DNA from: Antedon mediterranea
Taxonomy: Eukaryota > Echinodermata > Crinoidea > Comatulida > Antedonidae
Assembly (NCBI RefSeq): GCF_964355755.1
Contig: NC_092673.1
Location: 30,261,001 to 30,325,000 of the forward strand
DNA length: 64,000 nt
Reading direction: 5' to 3'
The position numbers were made by a program, and so were the translations under genes. Of this stretch, positions 1 through 12,331 are shown piece after piece. Position 1 is the first letter of the stretch; each line of letters opens with the position of its first letter. The notes below the pieces were generated by a model. The model was not told the origin of the DNA. It saw nothing but the letters and a program-made list of their open reading frames with translations, and did no database searches.

Positions 1-1000
1 TTAGTGGCACAATGACATTACAAAACATTAGTGGCACAATGACATTACAAAAACATTAGTGGCACAATGACATTACAAAAATATTAGTGGCACAATGACA
101 TTACAAAAACATAGTGGCACAATGACATTACAAAAACATTAGTGGCACAATGACATTACAAAAACATTAGTGGGACAATGACATTACAAAAACATTAGTG
201 GCACAATGACATTACAAAAACATTAGTGGGACAATGACATTACAAAAACATTAGTGGGACAATGACATTACAAAAACATTAGTGGCACAATGACATTACA
301 AAAACATTAGTGGGACAATGACATTACAAAAACATTAGTGGCACAATGACATTACAAAAACATTAGTGGCACAATGACATTACAAAAACATTAGTGGCAC
401 AATGACATTACAAAAACATTAGTGGCACAATGACATTACAAAAACATTAGTGGCACAATGACATTACAAAAACATTAGTGGCACAATGACATTACAAAAA
501 CATTAGTGGCACAATGACATTACAAAAACATTAGTGGGACAATGACATTGGTGGGACAATGACATTCCAATGACATTGGTGGGACAATGACATTCCAATG
601 ACATTGGTGGGAAGTAGGACAATAACACTACAATGGCATTGGTGGGACAATGACATTACAATGGCATTGGTGAGACAATGACATTGATGGGACAATGACA
701 GTACAATGGCATTGGTGGGACAATGATATTACAATGACATTGATGAGGCAATGATATTACATTGGCATTGGTGGGACAATGACATTACAATGACATTGGT
801 GGGACAATGATATTGGTGGGATAATGGCATTGGTGGGACAATGACATTGATGGGATAATGATATTACAATGACATTGGTGGGACAATGATATTGGTGGGA
901 TAATGGCATTGGTGGGACAATGACATTGATGGGATAATGATATTACAATGACATTGGTGGGACAATGACATTATTGGGACAATGACATTACAATGACAAA
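1..1000. repeat. 28-bp minisatellite in CCDC180 intron
   Basis: Tandem array with a unit of about 28 bp built around GGCACAATGACATTACAAAA. It is near perfect from 1 to about 540. From about 540 to 1000 it shifts to a degenerate variant built around GGTGGGACAATGACATT, with shorter and irregular units. The array enters from the left edge, so its full length is unknown. It ends within about 20 bases of the splice donor of the CCDC180 exon at 1011-1157. The gradient from perfect to degenerate units suggests recent homogenisation on the left side. Confidence 0.97.
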
Positions 1001-1010
1001 ACATACTTAC

Positions 1011-4000
1011 TTGAAAGACATAATGAACCTGGCATTTGATTCACGCAACATTTGCAACGTGTCATCCAAGTACTGGCGGAACTTGCGTAAGGAAGCCCGG
1101 ATCACCTGCATGTAACTGTCAAGTTTTGTGCTAACTTGAGTTGACAAAACCGACAACCTGTAAATAACAAGTAAGCACTTAAATCATTTTGATGTGTTTT
1201 TTTTATCATGACAATAGAAATTGTGTGTTCTGAAGAAGATGAAACAGGTATCCTGGCTATTAATTTTCACCACAAATAATGAGAAATTAGTTTGATTTGG
1301 TGTTAAGCTTTTTCTACACTACACTTGTTTGACAAAAAAGTGTGATTTGCCCAAATATGGTCGTGATATACTCAAATATGGTAGTGATATGACATCATGT
1401 CATATGGGCACATCGCAGTTTTCTTTTCACATAAGGTTTGATGGTGCAGACAGAGCATTAGTCAACTCTCCAACCAGAGACCTAGAACCTACAATAGAAG
1501 TCCTGAAGGTCTCACATTTTTATACCTTATAAATTTACATTTGTTATACTTTTCAGGCAAGCCTCCAATGAGTGTGACTTGGGTATCATAAATGTTCTTT
1601 CAGTACTTACATAGAAGATTTCGTGGCATTGACAAAAATTGATTCTAAAGAATCAATTTCCTCTCTAAAATTATCCGCCAACTTGTCATGTTCAAGTTGC
1701 ATGTTAATGAAGCGATCTTTACAGTCTTTTAAAGCAGAGGTAATCCCTCTGGAATGACGACTGACACGCTCCTGATGCATCACCAACTCTGCTGCTCTCA
1801 CGTTGTGGATGTCGAGCTCTGCACGCCGGCAACGAGGGCCGTGTAAATGTAATCGTAAGTCAAGTTCACTGTTTAACTCCTCAATCTTTAGTAACAAAAG
1901 AAAACACATTTATTGTATTCCTTTTCACACACAGCATTGCAAAACTAGTCATAGAATCTATGACGATACAGATTAGTTCTCTATTCAAAAAACTGTTCCA
2001 ATCACTGACAAAGCAGTTCCAGATATTTATGGTATGAAAACAAAAGAAATCGTACCTTAGCAGCAACCACACTGCTAGCCCGTTCAACAGCTTGGACAGA
2101 CCATTCCTCAAGATTGTCAATAAAGGCCATTCTCATTCTGCGAAATAAATAATTTCATTAATTTTGTTTTTATTAATATTTTATTCAGATAGCAAGCTAA
2201 AACCTTAGATTTCATTCTAGTTTGATTTTTGATGAAATTAACTTTAATTCCAAAATAGTGAATGGAATTGAAAACTTACTCTTTTCTGACGTGCTGGAAC
2301 AACTCCTGGTCAATAAGGACCTTCTCCACCACAGGAAGCAGATAACTTGAAGCTGGAGACTTCTCTAATGATGGCAAATCCAATATATCTTCATCTTTAT
2401 CTGTTTGTTGAGAAGCATCTTCAGCAGATGTGAGAACGTAAAATGTTGTTCCTTGCTTCGAGGAAAGTACCTCTTTAACACAAAGTTGGGCGGGGTAGGA
2501 AGACGTACCTACTACAGAGTCTCGAGAAATTACAGACACACTCTGTAAATACAACACAATTCGCAATCAGTCTTTGGAAGGAAAATTTGAAATTTAGCGT
2601 TCCTAAAGAGCCAACAATATCGGCTGGTGGTGAAATAATTCTTCTCGGAAGGACTATAAGATGCAGGTCAAGTGTACAGTTTGCCTGTGTGCCACTTTAA
2701 AGAACCCAAGTTCATCATTTGAGATGAAAAGCGGGTTACGCTGGTGAACAGGTTGACAAAATAGCCCCTGTGTCAGGGGATTCTCACCTATCTGATAGGA
2801 CAGTTACTACAATGTAAATATAAAAAACAACTGATTGGCATTGGTTCACTGATTGAAATTGGTTAACTGATTAGTAAAACAAGTAAAATTAAACAAATTA
2901 ATAAAAAACTTGAATAACACACAATAGTATTAACAGCTAAAAATAAAAAAAACAATAAAGGTGGAATAAATAACAATTAAAAGACAAAGCAAATTTAAAA
3001 AATATTATAATAGTAAAAAAAAAACAATGTAATATAAATTATGTAAAAATAAAGTAATAGCAAAATGTCTACAACTTTTCTCTTTATCTTACCCTCTTCA
3101 TTATTTTCTTCCATTTGTGTTTGTATTCAGGTAACAATGTCTGACATAAACATATATATTACTTGAAACCTCACGTTAAGGTTGTGTGTTTTCATTTTTT
3201 TTTTTTTTTTTTTTTTTTTTTTATTTCATTTCATCACATACATAATACAAAATTAATATATAAAGGCAACGTAACTATTAAAACGAAATAATACTCTCTC
3301 AAAAATAAGAGAGTAATAAAAAAAAAAAAAAAAAAAAAAAAAATATAGGATTATATATAATTATAGGATTTCATACGTTTAAAATTAAATCTACTTTTCT
3401 AAATATTAAAAATATCCAATTAAATCAGTATACATTAAATAAAACGTTTTTATGTACAGTATTTTTTAAGAACCTAATTTCAGGAAAAAAATATTCATCA
3501 TCATCGTTCACCGAAATCATTAAATGTATGAGAAAGAGAACTAACCCCAGTTTTGGAAAGCCTTCTGCTGTCGGTTGGACTTGGTGTAGCTTGGTTACGA
3601 GAGCTAGACCTTTGTTGTTTTCTTAGTCTACTCTGCTCAGCACTCTCTTCTTTCTTTTTCTTTTCCTAAAAACAAATTATTTGCATAGAAAAATTTCAAA
3701 ATAGATGCCATGGTGTTATTCTAGAACATCAGCATCTACAGTAAATAGGTGTTATGCCACTTGCTTTATGTAAATCAAATTGAACATTAATGTTTCGTTT
3801 TCATGCGGCTATGCGCATATTGATTGGCATATAGTTGTATGGAGCACAGTATGGAAACGTGCTGGAAAAGCTTTGAAAGACCCAAGTGTGCCATATGTTG
3901 ATGTGCATTGTAAAAAATGTGTAACCAATTAATTTTTTGTCTTCAGTTAAACAAGTAGTAAAACCTGGATAATGGGATGGTTTTTTTGTATTCAAAACAA

Positions 4001-7000
4001 TAGTGAGAAATCTCCTCTATCTCCATAGGGAGAAAAGAAACTGTGACGAAAGTGTGATGTGCCCAAATATGGTAGTGATTTGACATCATGATGTCTATAT
4101 ATGGGCACATCACAATTTTTCTGTCGAACTAGTTGGTAGACAGAGCTTTAGACTTACAGTTGGATGAAGTCTGTCCACTTCGAAAAACTTGCAGACGGAT
4201 TTGTCATAACGCTTTAACTCATCCTGTACCATGCCTGGGTATTGTTTGACAATGCTGAACTGTTGCTCATGGAATGTATCATAGCTGCAAATAATATAGA
4301 TTTGAAAAGTGAGGTTGCAAACAAAATTGAGCTGCCAAAAAAAACAGTCATTGAAGCTACAGTCTGATAGTATACTTGATGTTTTTGATACTTGAACAAT
4401 CCGTGGATCAAGAGGTTTTTTTAAGGTTGTATTCTCAAAATTAGTCATGAATCAACTATAACAAAAATAAGTAATTTCAAAACCCATGCAAGAACTTAGA
4501 ACAACTGTGGAAATGTGCAGTTTGTTTTTCCGTGTTCTGGACCCCAATTGAATTAAGTATTTTACTTTTTGGGGATTTCCATTTAACTCGAGCCTTACTG
4601 TTGTACTGATTGATTGTATTGTTTGTAACTCCTGTGGAGTAGCTTTGCGTCAGGGTGTTGAGTAATTGGTCAGATGTTTACAATGTAAATATTTATATTG
4701 TATGTATTTGTGTGACTCTGGTTAATCAATAAAATCAATCAATGAAAACTTGTAATAAACCATCTTCTTACCTGCTTTTGATGTTGTCCAGTGCTAGCAT
4801 AGCCTTAGACAGTTTATCCTTAAGTGTATCTTCTGTGGCTTCTTGTCTCATCCTGTCCATTACAATATCTAGATTTGCTTCCATATCCTGTAAAGTTAAC
4901 AAGCACAAATGTGATAAAATATTCTGGGACATGGGACACTAGTTTACTCCAAGCATATGATATCATCTATACACAGTGAGTGAAGAGAGAGAGAGACATA
5001 AGTATTTAATACAAAGTGTGCTTTGAGGAAAACAGGTAGCAATATTGTACAGTATCATAGAGTTGAGTTGAGGCTTGGTGGTGGATGCTTGGCTACCAAT
5101 CCAAAGGTCCTGAGTTTAAGTCCTGTCAGTGCCAATTTATAACTCCACATCGAAAGATCTGTAATAAGACTTTGTTTATGTACACCCTCTTGTGTATGTT
5201 TGTCTTGTGAACAGGATTGCCACCTTTAAGAAGGATAGTGAATTAATTCACTTATGGTTATCCTTGGCAATTTTCCTATCCATGTAACACAATTTGCATT
5301 AGTAGGAACTAACCTGATTTAGATTGTCATGTTCATGACGACAAGCCTCTAACATTTCTTGAAGTTTTCTTTCTTGCTTTGCAAGGCCAATCTCGTGAAC
5401 ATCCCATAGATGTCCCGCACCTTGAGCATACTTGAACAGACTGTGTAGCTGACTTGCATAAGCTACTGACAGATTCTCCAAAGATTTCTAGTAAAAAAAC
5501 AAAAATTAGGTTTAAACAATCTTTATGCAACTGATGTTCTACACAAATTATTATTATTACAACAAGAATGAGTGGACAACCAAAATATACATGCTGTAGT
5601 TTTTCTTAACAAAACAAAAATGTATTTCAGAGCCAAAAACCTAAATCTATGTGTAGAAAGCAAGGATGTACTAACACAAAATGATGCACAAAAGCTCTCT
5701 GACAGTGGCGTAAACAGCTATGAGTGCTCACTGGTTAAACTCAGGGGCCTCAAAGCTTTGAGGTAGAAAACAGGCACTCAAATAATGTTCAAAAAGGCCT
5801 AAAATTCCAGAGGTATCCAACGTTGGAGGGTCACTTAGGTTCCCTAAACAAGTGGCCTGCTCCATGATCTTCTATACCTGTTAACAATGGCAAAGTTCAT
5901 GTACTGTACATGTCTATATCATCTTGTGTCTCTTTACGAAATGATTGATTTATTGACTTACATCCATGGTTTGAAGAATTTCTTCAAAGACTTTCTGTCG
6001 TTCGCCAATAAGTGGAAGAAACTTCTCTTCTATCACCGACAAGACTCTCTCCTCTGAGCACACTCCGGCCTCCATCAAAGAACTCTGTAAATATGGAGAA
6101 AGTAAATGCATTGTCAAGTTCACATTGGCATAATTCGGTGGAAACATAAAAGGTAACTGAAATCCTATGGCTAAGAGACTGTGTTTCCATCTGACAGGAT
6201 TTGAACCCAGGACCTTGGGATTGGTAGCCAAGCATCTTCACCACCAAGCTACAACTCCACACGAATCATACACACCTTGTGATTCTCCATCTCCGCAAGA
6301 CAACCTTGACAAATCCGTTCATATTCTTCATGCATCTTATCAAGATATGCAACATGGACTTGTTCGATTTGTTTGTTGATAGAGCCAATTTCATTATTCC
6401 ATTGGTAAACAGCAGCCTTTGTAGAGCTCGGAGGCTTCATTTCCCTGAATATAATTGATACAAGAGATTACAGGTTAAAACAGGAGGTGGGTGAAGAGGA
6501 GAGGGGCAACAAGAAAAGGAATAAATTAATTTCACAGGAGAAACTTAAATGGAGAACCTAGGATTATAATGCAAGAATGTGAGTTGAGTCACATTCACAT
6601 TAGTTAAATAATGGAAAATCATATAACAAATTGAACAGCGCCGTATTCTGTTCAGAACAAGTGTGAATGTAGCTTTAGCCTGTGTAGTGCCTCATGCTGT
6701 GCCAGGTGGCTTAAGCTAAGCCTTATGCTTGAGCATTGCAAGGAAATACTAGTAAACGTAGGTACCTAAGTGACTGGATTAGCTTAAGTCTTTTTGTATT
6801 CAGTTCATCTTGCTCTTCTCTCAGCTGTTGTATAAACTCATCGACTTTAGGTGGCTTGGTGATGTCATTGCTCTTCATAAAATTTCTAAAATATAAACAA
6901 TATTATCATTAAATATCTTTGTGGTAAAAACTGTAAATTGACATAATATTTATATGCATTACTGTACTAATAATTTCAACTTACTAATTTTGACTAAACT

Positions 7001-10000
7001 AAACTCTGTCTACACTATCAAACTAATTTGACAAATAAGGTCTGATGTGCGCAAATATGGTAGTGCTATGCTTAAATATGGTAGTGATATGACATCATCA
7101 TGTCCATAATGGGCACATCCCATTTTTTGTCACATAAAGTTTGATAGTGTAGACATGGCTTTAACCAGTGAAGGACTTACTGAAAGGACTTGATAGCTAC
7201 TTCAGTGTTTAGTTGCCTCCAGTCTTCCACTCGGCCTTCCCAAACATAATGTAGGTCTTTCTCACGCTCAATGTCTGCTTTCATCAAGCGGACATACAGG
7301 TTACTATATGAGCGTCTATTATGAATTAAGGTTTGGTTGACAACCTGTGACTCTTTCTCTATGTATCGACTCACATCTGGTGGCATTAGGTGAGCTATCT
7401 GTTCAAGAGACTTGGCATATGCCTTAAGGACTTCTCTAATCTACACAAATAAACAAGAAATAAAGTATAAAAATATCTATAATAGTGCCAATTGTCTCAG
7501 ACCTACAGTATTGCTAATCAAAATTACTGTTTACTCTACCATAGCAGAATCAGTTGATTTCACCCGGTTTAAAACAGGTAATTTACTAGGTCACTTAACA
7601 CTAAACAGGTTTATTTGGTCTAGTTCCTATAACTGATCCAGTCTCAATGCAGGTCAATTTTTGACTGAGGAATACTAATTCTGTGCATCCCCCGTTACGA
7701 TTCAATTACCTTTTGCATCCGTTGGCCTTCATAGCTTTGAAACTGCTTATCTAATTCTATGATCCAATTTCTACGATATTCAGATTGCTTAGCTATGTCA
7801 TTCCACAATTCTATCAATCCTTGTAATGTGTAACCTCGCAACTCCTGCAAATAAAACATTTTCCAGTGAGGTTTACTGTGGCTGCTTTGTGAGTTGTTTA
7901 TTACAGTGATATTATAGGCATAAGGAAACACAAGTGTCTTTACAGCCTTTTTGAAAAACAATTATATACTTTTAGTTAGAAATCAACAGCAAGTAAAATT
8001 ACAGAATAGGAAAAATGAAATATCAAGTTTTTATAAAAGCATGTCCAAACTATAGAGGGTGCTATAACATTTAAAAAAATATACAAAATCATAGACTATT
8101 AGAAAATCTAAAGATTGGTTTCTATAGCAAACATGGGTATGTCGGGAGAGTTGGGAGGTGCGACATTCTTTCTAAACTAATTTTATGTACACAATTAATA
8201 AAAATACGAAAAAATAAACAATTTATTGCTTAAAAAGTGAAAATAAAACAGATATTTTACCACGTCATCTTGTATTTTAGACAGGAACTGTTCAATAACT
8301 GAAAAAAAAAAAGATGATGTTGTATAATGGCAATAGCTTCCTCCTTATAAATAAGTAAATCTAATATATTTTGTTAGTATCAAGGGATCTGATTTGGAAA
8401 GGTTAGTAAATTTCTTAATTTGTTCTGTACTTTTAGGAAAGTTCAGTGCAACATTCGTCACATGTTCCAACTGTACAGTAGAACCTCCATTTTACGTACG
8501 GTACGGGACCGAAAGGCGTACGTAAAACAAGGGATTCGTAAAATCCAGGTTGACCTTAAATTGACCCCCAAATACGTAGATCGTAACTAAAAAGGCTGCC
8601 GTGTTTGCCTACAGCATGCAGGTGGTCACTAACTTAGCTAGGCCTAGACTAATCTAGGCCAGGCTAGCAAGATGTGAGGCCTAGAAAAGTACAGTATATA
8701 CAGGCTGTGCGACTTAGTTTAAATAAAGTGTTATAAATAAAATATCAATGTTCTTGTATTTTCTATCAATAAAACAGTCGCTGCTGTAGGGGAATGCATA
8801 TTGTTAAATTGCGCCCTCAATGTAAGAAAATGATGACGTCATCGGTCATTTAAGCGTACGTAAAATCAAGGGAACGTAAAATCAGGGTACGTAAAACGAA
8901 GGTTCTACTGTATAAACAAAACAATTTTAGTGACTCTCTATCTAGGAAATTTGAATACGATACTATAGTAATTCACCAAGACTACATTATCTAAATTTTA
9001 TTTTATTAAGTAGCTAAATACATAAAATAAATTATTATTGTACCTTTATCATTGTCTTGCATACTAGAAAGTAATTGTTTTCCAGAAGCAGTAATATGAG
9101 GTTCAAACTCCTGTCAAATGAAATATAAAGACAGATAACTAACATATTAGCATTTATAAATAATGATTATTACATGAAATGGTGCCTACACCCCTCATGA
9201 TGGAAACAGTGGTGTAACGGCTTTGATATGAGCGTACACTGCGTACAAAATCAGGGGCTCCAGAGCTCAAGGGGTCCCAGAGCTCAAGGGGCTCTGGGAC
9301 CCCAGAGCATGTGCAGTCTAATGCGTCGGAAGGCCCCTTAGAAGTGCTAAACCAGGGTCATTTGTCTTGTGCATTACGGCACTGGATGAAAAAATATCAG
9401 GATGTTGTCCAGTTGGGCATAGTTTGGGATATATTTTATTTATTTCTTGTTAAACTGTGTTTAATGAGGGTAAAACAAAACCGTGTACTTCGCATTCAGA
9501 CTTAGTCGTATGCTGTATAAACGTGGTCTGGACAGGCACTAAGTTACATCAAACAGGGTTATTAACCTTAGCAATGATTGACAGTTCCTGCTGCAGATCT
9601 TCCACGGCTTCTTCGTGTCGTTGTCGCCTGCTTTCACTGATTCTGTCTATTATATCAGAACCAGATTGCTCTTTGCCTATAATAGAAATGTACAAACCAA
9701 AAATGCTGTAAGTTTTCATTACACAATCTAGCTAGCAGTCCAGCCTCCGTGGACAAATAAAGTTGAATTGAATTAAACAAAATGTGGGTATATTATACTA
9801 TAAAGCATTATTCTTTGGCTCATCATATAAAATTTACAATTTATTGTACAAACTCATCAAGAATGAAACGTATTAAAAAGTAAAATGTATGGAAATATTT
9901 ACATGCATGCAATTTATGCATTGTGGATGTATACACTAGGTATCAACCAAAACATCCCAAAGTCTTTAACTTTATAAATAAACTAAAACTACAAACCAGC

Positions 10001-10936
10001 TACACCAAATATGGTAGCGACATGCCCAACTATGGTAGCGACATGCCCAAATATGGTAGCGACATGCCCAACTATGGTAGCGACATGCCCAACTATGGTA
10101 GTGATATGATATCATCATCATCATCCATATATGGCCACTTAAAATGTTTTGTCACATCAAGTTTGATAGTGTAGACAGAGCTTTAGGTATTAGTTTTATA
10201 TCAAAGATATTTAAATTCTTACTGATGATATCACTTAGACCTCTGACATCTCTAGCTGCCGTTATATGCTCTGGCTCAACTGATGCTTCTATTGATTTCA
10301 AAACCGTTTGCCTTAAAATAAAAAATGTAAATCAATAAAACAAAATTGGTATTATACTCTAGTTTAAGATATAGTTTACTCTTACAAAACCATCCTCCTG
10401 GACTTGAACTTTGACCCAAACCTACCTATACAATACAGGATTCTCCGACTTGTCATCATTTGGGTTACCTTCAATCCACAGCACTTGACGTTTATTCAGT
10501 GACCTTTCACCCATCTCCTTCCTATTTTCTTTAACAAGTGGGATGCCATTTTGTTTAGGAATAACTTTCTTAGGATTTGCTTTTGATTTCTCTAAAGCTT
10601 GCACAAGTTGAACCTATGAATAACATAATTTATAGTATTATCTAAAGTATTTTGAAAAAAATTTTAATATAATAATTACCATATATATTACATATTTTAT
10701 TATGTAACTATATACCTGTGTGTGCTAATTATATGTAGTATGTACAGTATACTTTACAATAATTTGGTAAAAAATATGAATACTGTGTATGTGATAATTA
10801 GAAAACAGTACAATAGTTACAAAACAATGATACATTTTATTGATAGACCAAGGCTTCCTCTTACCTCTGCATCGAATATCTGTCTGTACACTTTACCACT
10901 TTGAATCACCTTGCAGGGTTGCTGTGTGTTAGCCAT
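1011..10936 (-). CDS. CCDC180: CCDC180 (coiled-coil domain protein), 19 N-terminal exons, 3' part outside window
   Basis: Coding exons in gene order: 10865-10936 (ATG at 10936), 10426-10613, 10223-10311, 9567-9676, 9044-9110, 8261-8298, 7710-7844, 7181-7440, 6766-6885, 6276-6444, 5962-6084, 5314-5487, 4772-4887, 4158-4284, 3546-3665, 2280-2542, 2056-2137, 1611-1885, 1011-1157. Every junction has GT-AG borders and reading phase is preserved throughout, giving about 891 codons. The N-terminus reads MANTQQPCKVIQSGKVYRQI, and exon 4 contains SGSDIIDRISESRRQRHEEA; both resemble the N-terminal region of vertebrate CCDC180 as I recall it. The protein is rich in charged helices predicted as coiled coil. 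Exon 15 encodes a Lys/Glu then Ser/Arg-rich linker. CCDC180 is associated with cilia and sperm flagella; molecular function is poorly known. The last exon seen ends on a donor at 1010, so the C-terminal half lies left of the window. Confidence 0.86.
1305..1483. mobile_element. Palindromic MITE (family A), copy 1
   Basis: Small inverted-repeat element in a CCDC180 intron. The left end resembles CTACACTACACTTGTTTGAC and the right end is the inverted form ending near GCAGACAGAGC. The middle holds about two copies of a 21-bp motif containing CAAATATGGTAGTGATATG. Related copies lie near 4041, 7000, 10005, 45170 and 62485. Confidence 0.75.
2630..2800 (+). repeat. SINE core fragment
   Basis: This stretch shares a diverged core with the SINE at 33605-33900, including GGACTATAA, GCAGGTC and ACTTTAAAGAACC in the same order. 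It lies in a CCDC180 intron and has no tRNA-like head, so it is probably 5' truncated. The family name cannot be given from sequence alone. Confidence 0.55.
2800..3545. other. AT-rich intron with poly(T) and poly(A) tracts
   Basis: CCDC180 intron sequence with no coding signal. It contains a run of about 30 T near 3195-3222 and a run of about 27 A near 3318-3343, which face each other and could form a foldback. A short inverted pair ACTCTCTC / GAGAGAGT lies just before the A run. These tracts may be remnants of poly(A)-tailed retroelements. Confidence 0.6.
4041..4156. mobile_element. Palindromic MITE (family A), copy 2
   Basis: Shortest copy of the family, with one internal CAAATATGGTAGTGAT motif. 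The two arms GTGATGTGCCCA and TGGGCACATCAC are inverted around a centre at about 4095. It lies in a CCDC180 intron. Confidence 0.75.
4500..4745 (+). repeat. Non-LTR retroelement 3' tail
   Basis: A region resembling the 3' end of a LINE or SINE, finishing in a simple tail with AATCAATAAAATCAATCAAT. It lies in a CCDC180 intron just before the exon at 4772. No reverse transcriptase frame is present, so only the tail was inserted or survives. Confidence 0.45.
5060..5290 (+). repeat. tRNA-derived SINE
   Basis: A tRNA-like head with a B-box-like segment (GAGTTTAAGTCCTG) follows GCTTGGTGGTGGATGCTTGG. The same head occurs inverted at about 6175-6265 and 44770-44880, and direct at about 57945. It lies in a CCDC180 intron. 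Confidence 0.6.
6100..6265 (-). repeat. tRNA-derived SINE, reverse orientation
   Basis: Reverse complement of the SINE head seen at 5060. On the minus strand it reads GTAGCTTGGTGGTGAAGATG, and the B-box-like segment is GGGTTCAAATCCTG. It lies in the intron between CCDC180 exons 10 and 11. Confidence 0.6.
7000..7165. mobile_element. Palindromic MITE (family A), copy 3
   Basis: The left end CTGTCTACACTATCAAACTA is matched by the inverted right end TTTGATAGTGTAGACA, making these the clearest termini of the family. The middle has about two to three diverged 21-bp motifs. It lies in a CCDC180 intron directly beside the exon at 7181-7440. Confidence 0.8.
8476..8910. mobile_element. Tc1/mariner-pogo type MITE with TA duplication
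   Basis: Inverted ends of 24 bp: the left begins CAGTAGAACCTCCATTTTAC, and the right is its inverse with two mismatches. A TA dinucleotide flanks each end (8474-8475 and 8911-8912), as expected for Tc1/mariner insertion. The 435-bp interior has no transposase frame, so it is non-autonomous. It lies in a CCDC180 intron. Confidence 0.85.
10005..10190. mobile_element. Palindromic MITE (family A), copy 4, with internal 21-bp tandem array
   Basis: The core 21-bp motif (ATGGTAGCGACATGCCCAAC and variants) is repeated five times between about 10010 and 10110. The right arm ends with TTTGATAGTGTAGACAGAGC. The left arm is diverged. It lies in the intron before CCDC180 exon 3. Confidence 0.75.
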
Positions 10937-11179
10937 ATTGTTGTATGACGCTTAGGCCTAGTCAGAAAACAGAAATAAAAAAATCATGTTGGCCTTAGTC
11001 TATAACCCATCAACAGTGATGTTCTTTAAAAAAAAAAAGGTTTCGGAACAGCTGGTTGGTTGATGTAGCTTGACAACTTTCATATTTTATTATAAACATT
11101 TTTTAGAGAGGACTAATAATCACAATGGCAATGCGGCTGATGCCGGCTCTTTATGGTCATCGAGAGTGGATATATTAGG

Positions 11180-11550
11180 CCTATCTAGGCTAGGCCCTTC
11201 TAGTCTTTAGTTGGTATATATATAGGCTCAGGCTAGGCCTAACTCCTAGGCCCCTACACTTTTTAACTCTAGTAGGCCTAGCCCACTCCACTTGCTGCTT
11301 CTTATTATATTATATAGGCCTAGGGGGCCTAGCAAATTTTAGGCCTAGCCTCTCTCTTATTATTATATTAGCTAGCTAGCCTATCCTAGCTAGGCCAGGC
11401 CTAACTGGGCCTAGCACTAGGCCTAGGCTAACTTATGATAGCTCCCCCAGGCCCTAGCTAACTAGAAAGGTAGAGTATACCTACTATATACTAGCTAGGG
11501 GCCTTAGTCTACTAGCCTACTACTACTATTATTATTAGGCTAGCGACGTT
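11180..11550. repeat. TAGGCCTA palindrome cluster 1
   Basis: A run of overlapping and nearby copies of AGGCCTA/TAGGCCTA and related words such as CTAGGCC and GCTAGC. It is not a regular tandem array. A similar cluster lies at 30530-30800, and single copies are scattered through the window. Confidence 0.75.
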
Positions 11551-11759
11551 TTTATTTAAGTTAAAAATATTCTATAATATATACCGGTTTCAGAACCACA
11601 GAAACTGTTTTCAATATTGCAAGTTTTAGAATCAACAGTCTAAACTATGTTTAGTGAAAAATAACTAGTAGAGTTAATGATTTTTTGGAATTAAACTGCC
11701 ACATTTTTCTCGGTTTTCTACCTTCGAAGTAGTTGTTTTAGTTCGCCGTAGCAACAATA

Positions 11760-11771
11760 TGCGCATGCGTT
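11760..11771. promoter_or_regulatory. NRF1-like binding site
   Basis: TGCGCATGCGTT is close to the NRF1 palindrome. In animals NRF1 often sits in promoters of housekeeping and mitochondrial genes. The position between divergent CCDC180 and OCIAD1 fits a promoter role; this is inference from motif and position. Confidence 0.4.
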
Positions 11772-12331
11772 ATATGGCAATAACTTTATTTCTATCCAAA
11801 CGTTGGTGGGGTAGTTGTGTTTCGTGTGAGGACCGGAGCTGAGTGGGATTTGGTGCTGAAGTTCTGGATAAAAAATACTGCATTTTCCTTTGAAATTTCA
11901 AATGATTGCAATATATACTTAAACATAACTGATATTTACAACATAGGTATTACTTTTATCACATAGTTTGTGATGGCGGCTAGCCAAACTAGGTAATAAG
12001 CCTAGGAATGTACCTAGGCTAGGCTTGCCCTCGTACCAACCAGCAGGCTCAATTTAGGAGTCCCGACCAAACAGAGCACCCTCTAGAGGTCCCAGATGTT
12101 AGATTCCAGCTAGTGCCTACTTCCATACCGAGAATGTAGAAGGATCACCGTAGAGCACACACCTACCTACCTACTGCTCTGATACAAAATTGTTTTATGC
12201 CCCACTAATTTAAGTATTGGCCAGATATACTCTACTAGTACTAGAGTAATAATAAGGCCTCAATCAATACCACCAGCATGCAATACATTTCAATAAAATA
12301 AAAAACTACTTCTTATTAATATTTTTGTAGG

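Larger units (their letters stand above)
10937..12331. promoter_or_regulatory. CCDC180/OCIAD1 divergent intergenic interval
   Basis: The two genes start in opposite directions about 1.4 kb apart, so this interval probably carries both promoters. An NRF1-like site TGCGCATGCGTT lies at 11760-11771. A dense cluster of TAGGCCTA-type palindromes covers about 11180-11550. The OCIAD1 coding start is preceded by a good splice acceptor (TTAATATTTTTGTAG, ending at 12330). A 5' untranslated exon therefore probably lies between about 11780 and 11880, but its exact borders cannot be fixed. Confidence 0.5.

Noticed and set aside
1-1000. CRISPR array
   Set aside because: Units are contiguous repeats without unique spacers, in an animal intron; it is a minisatellite.
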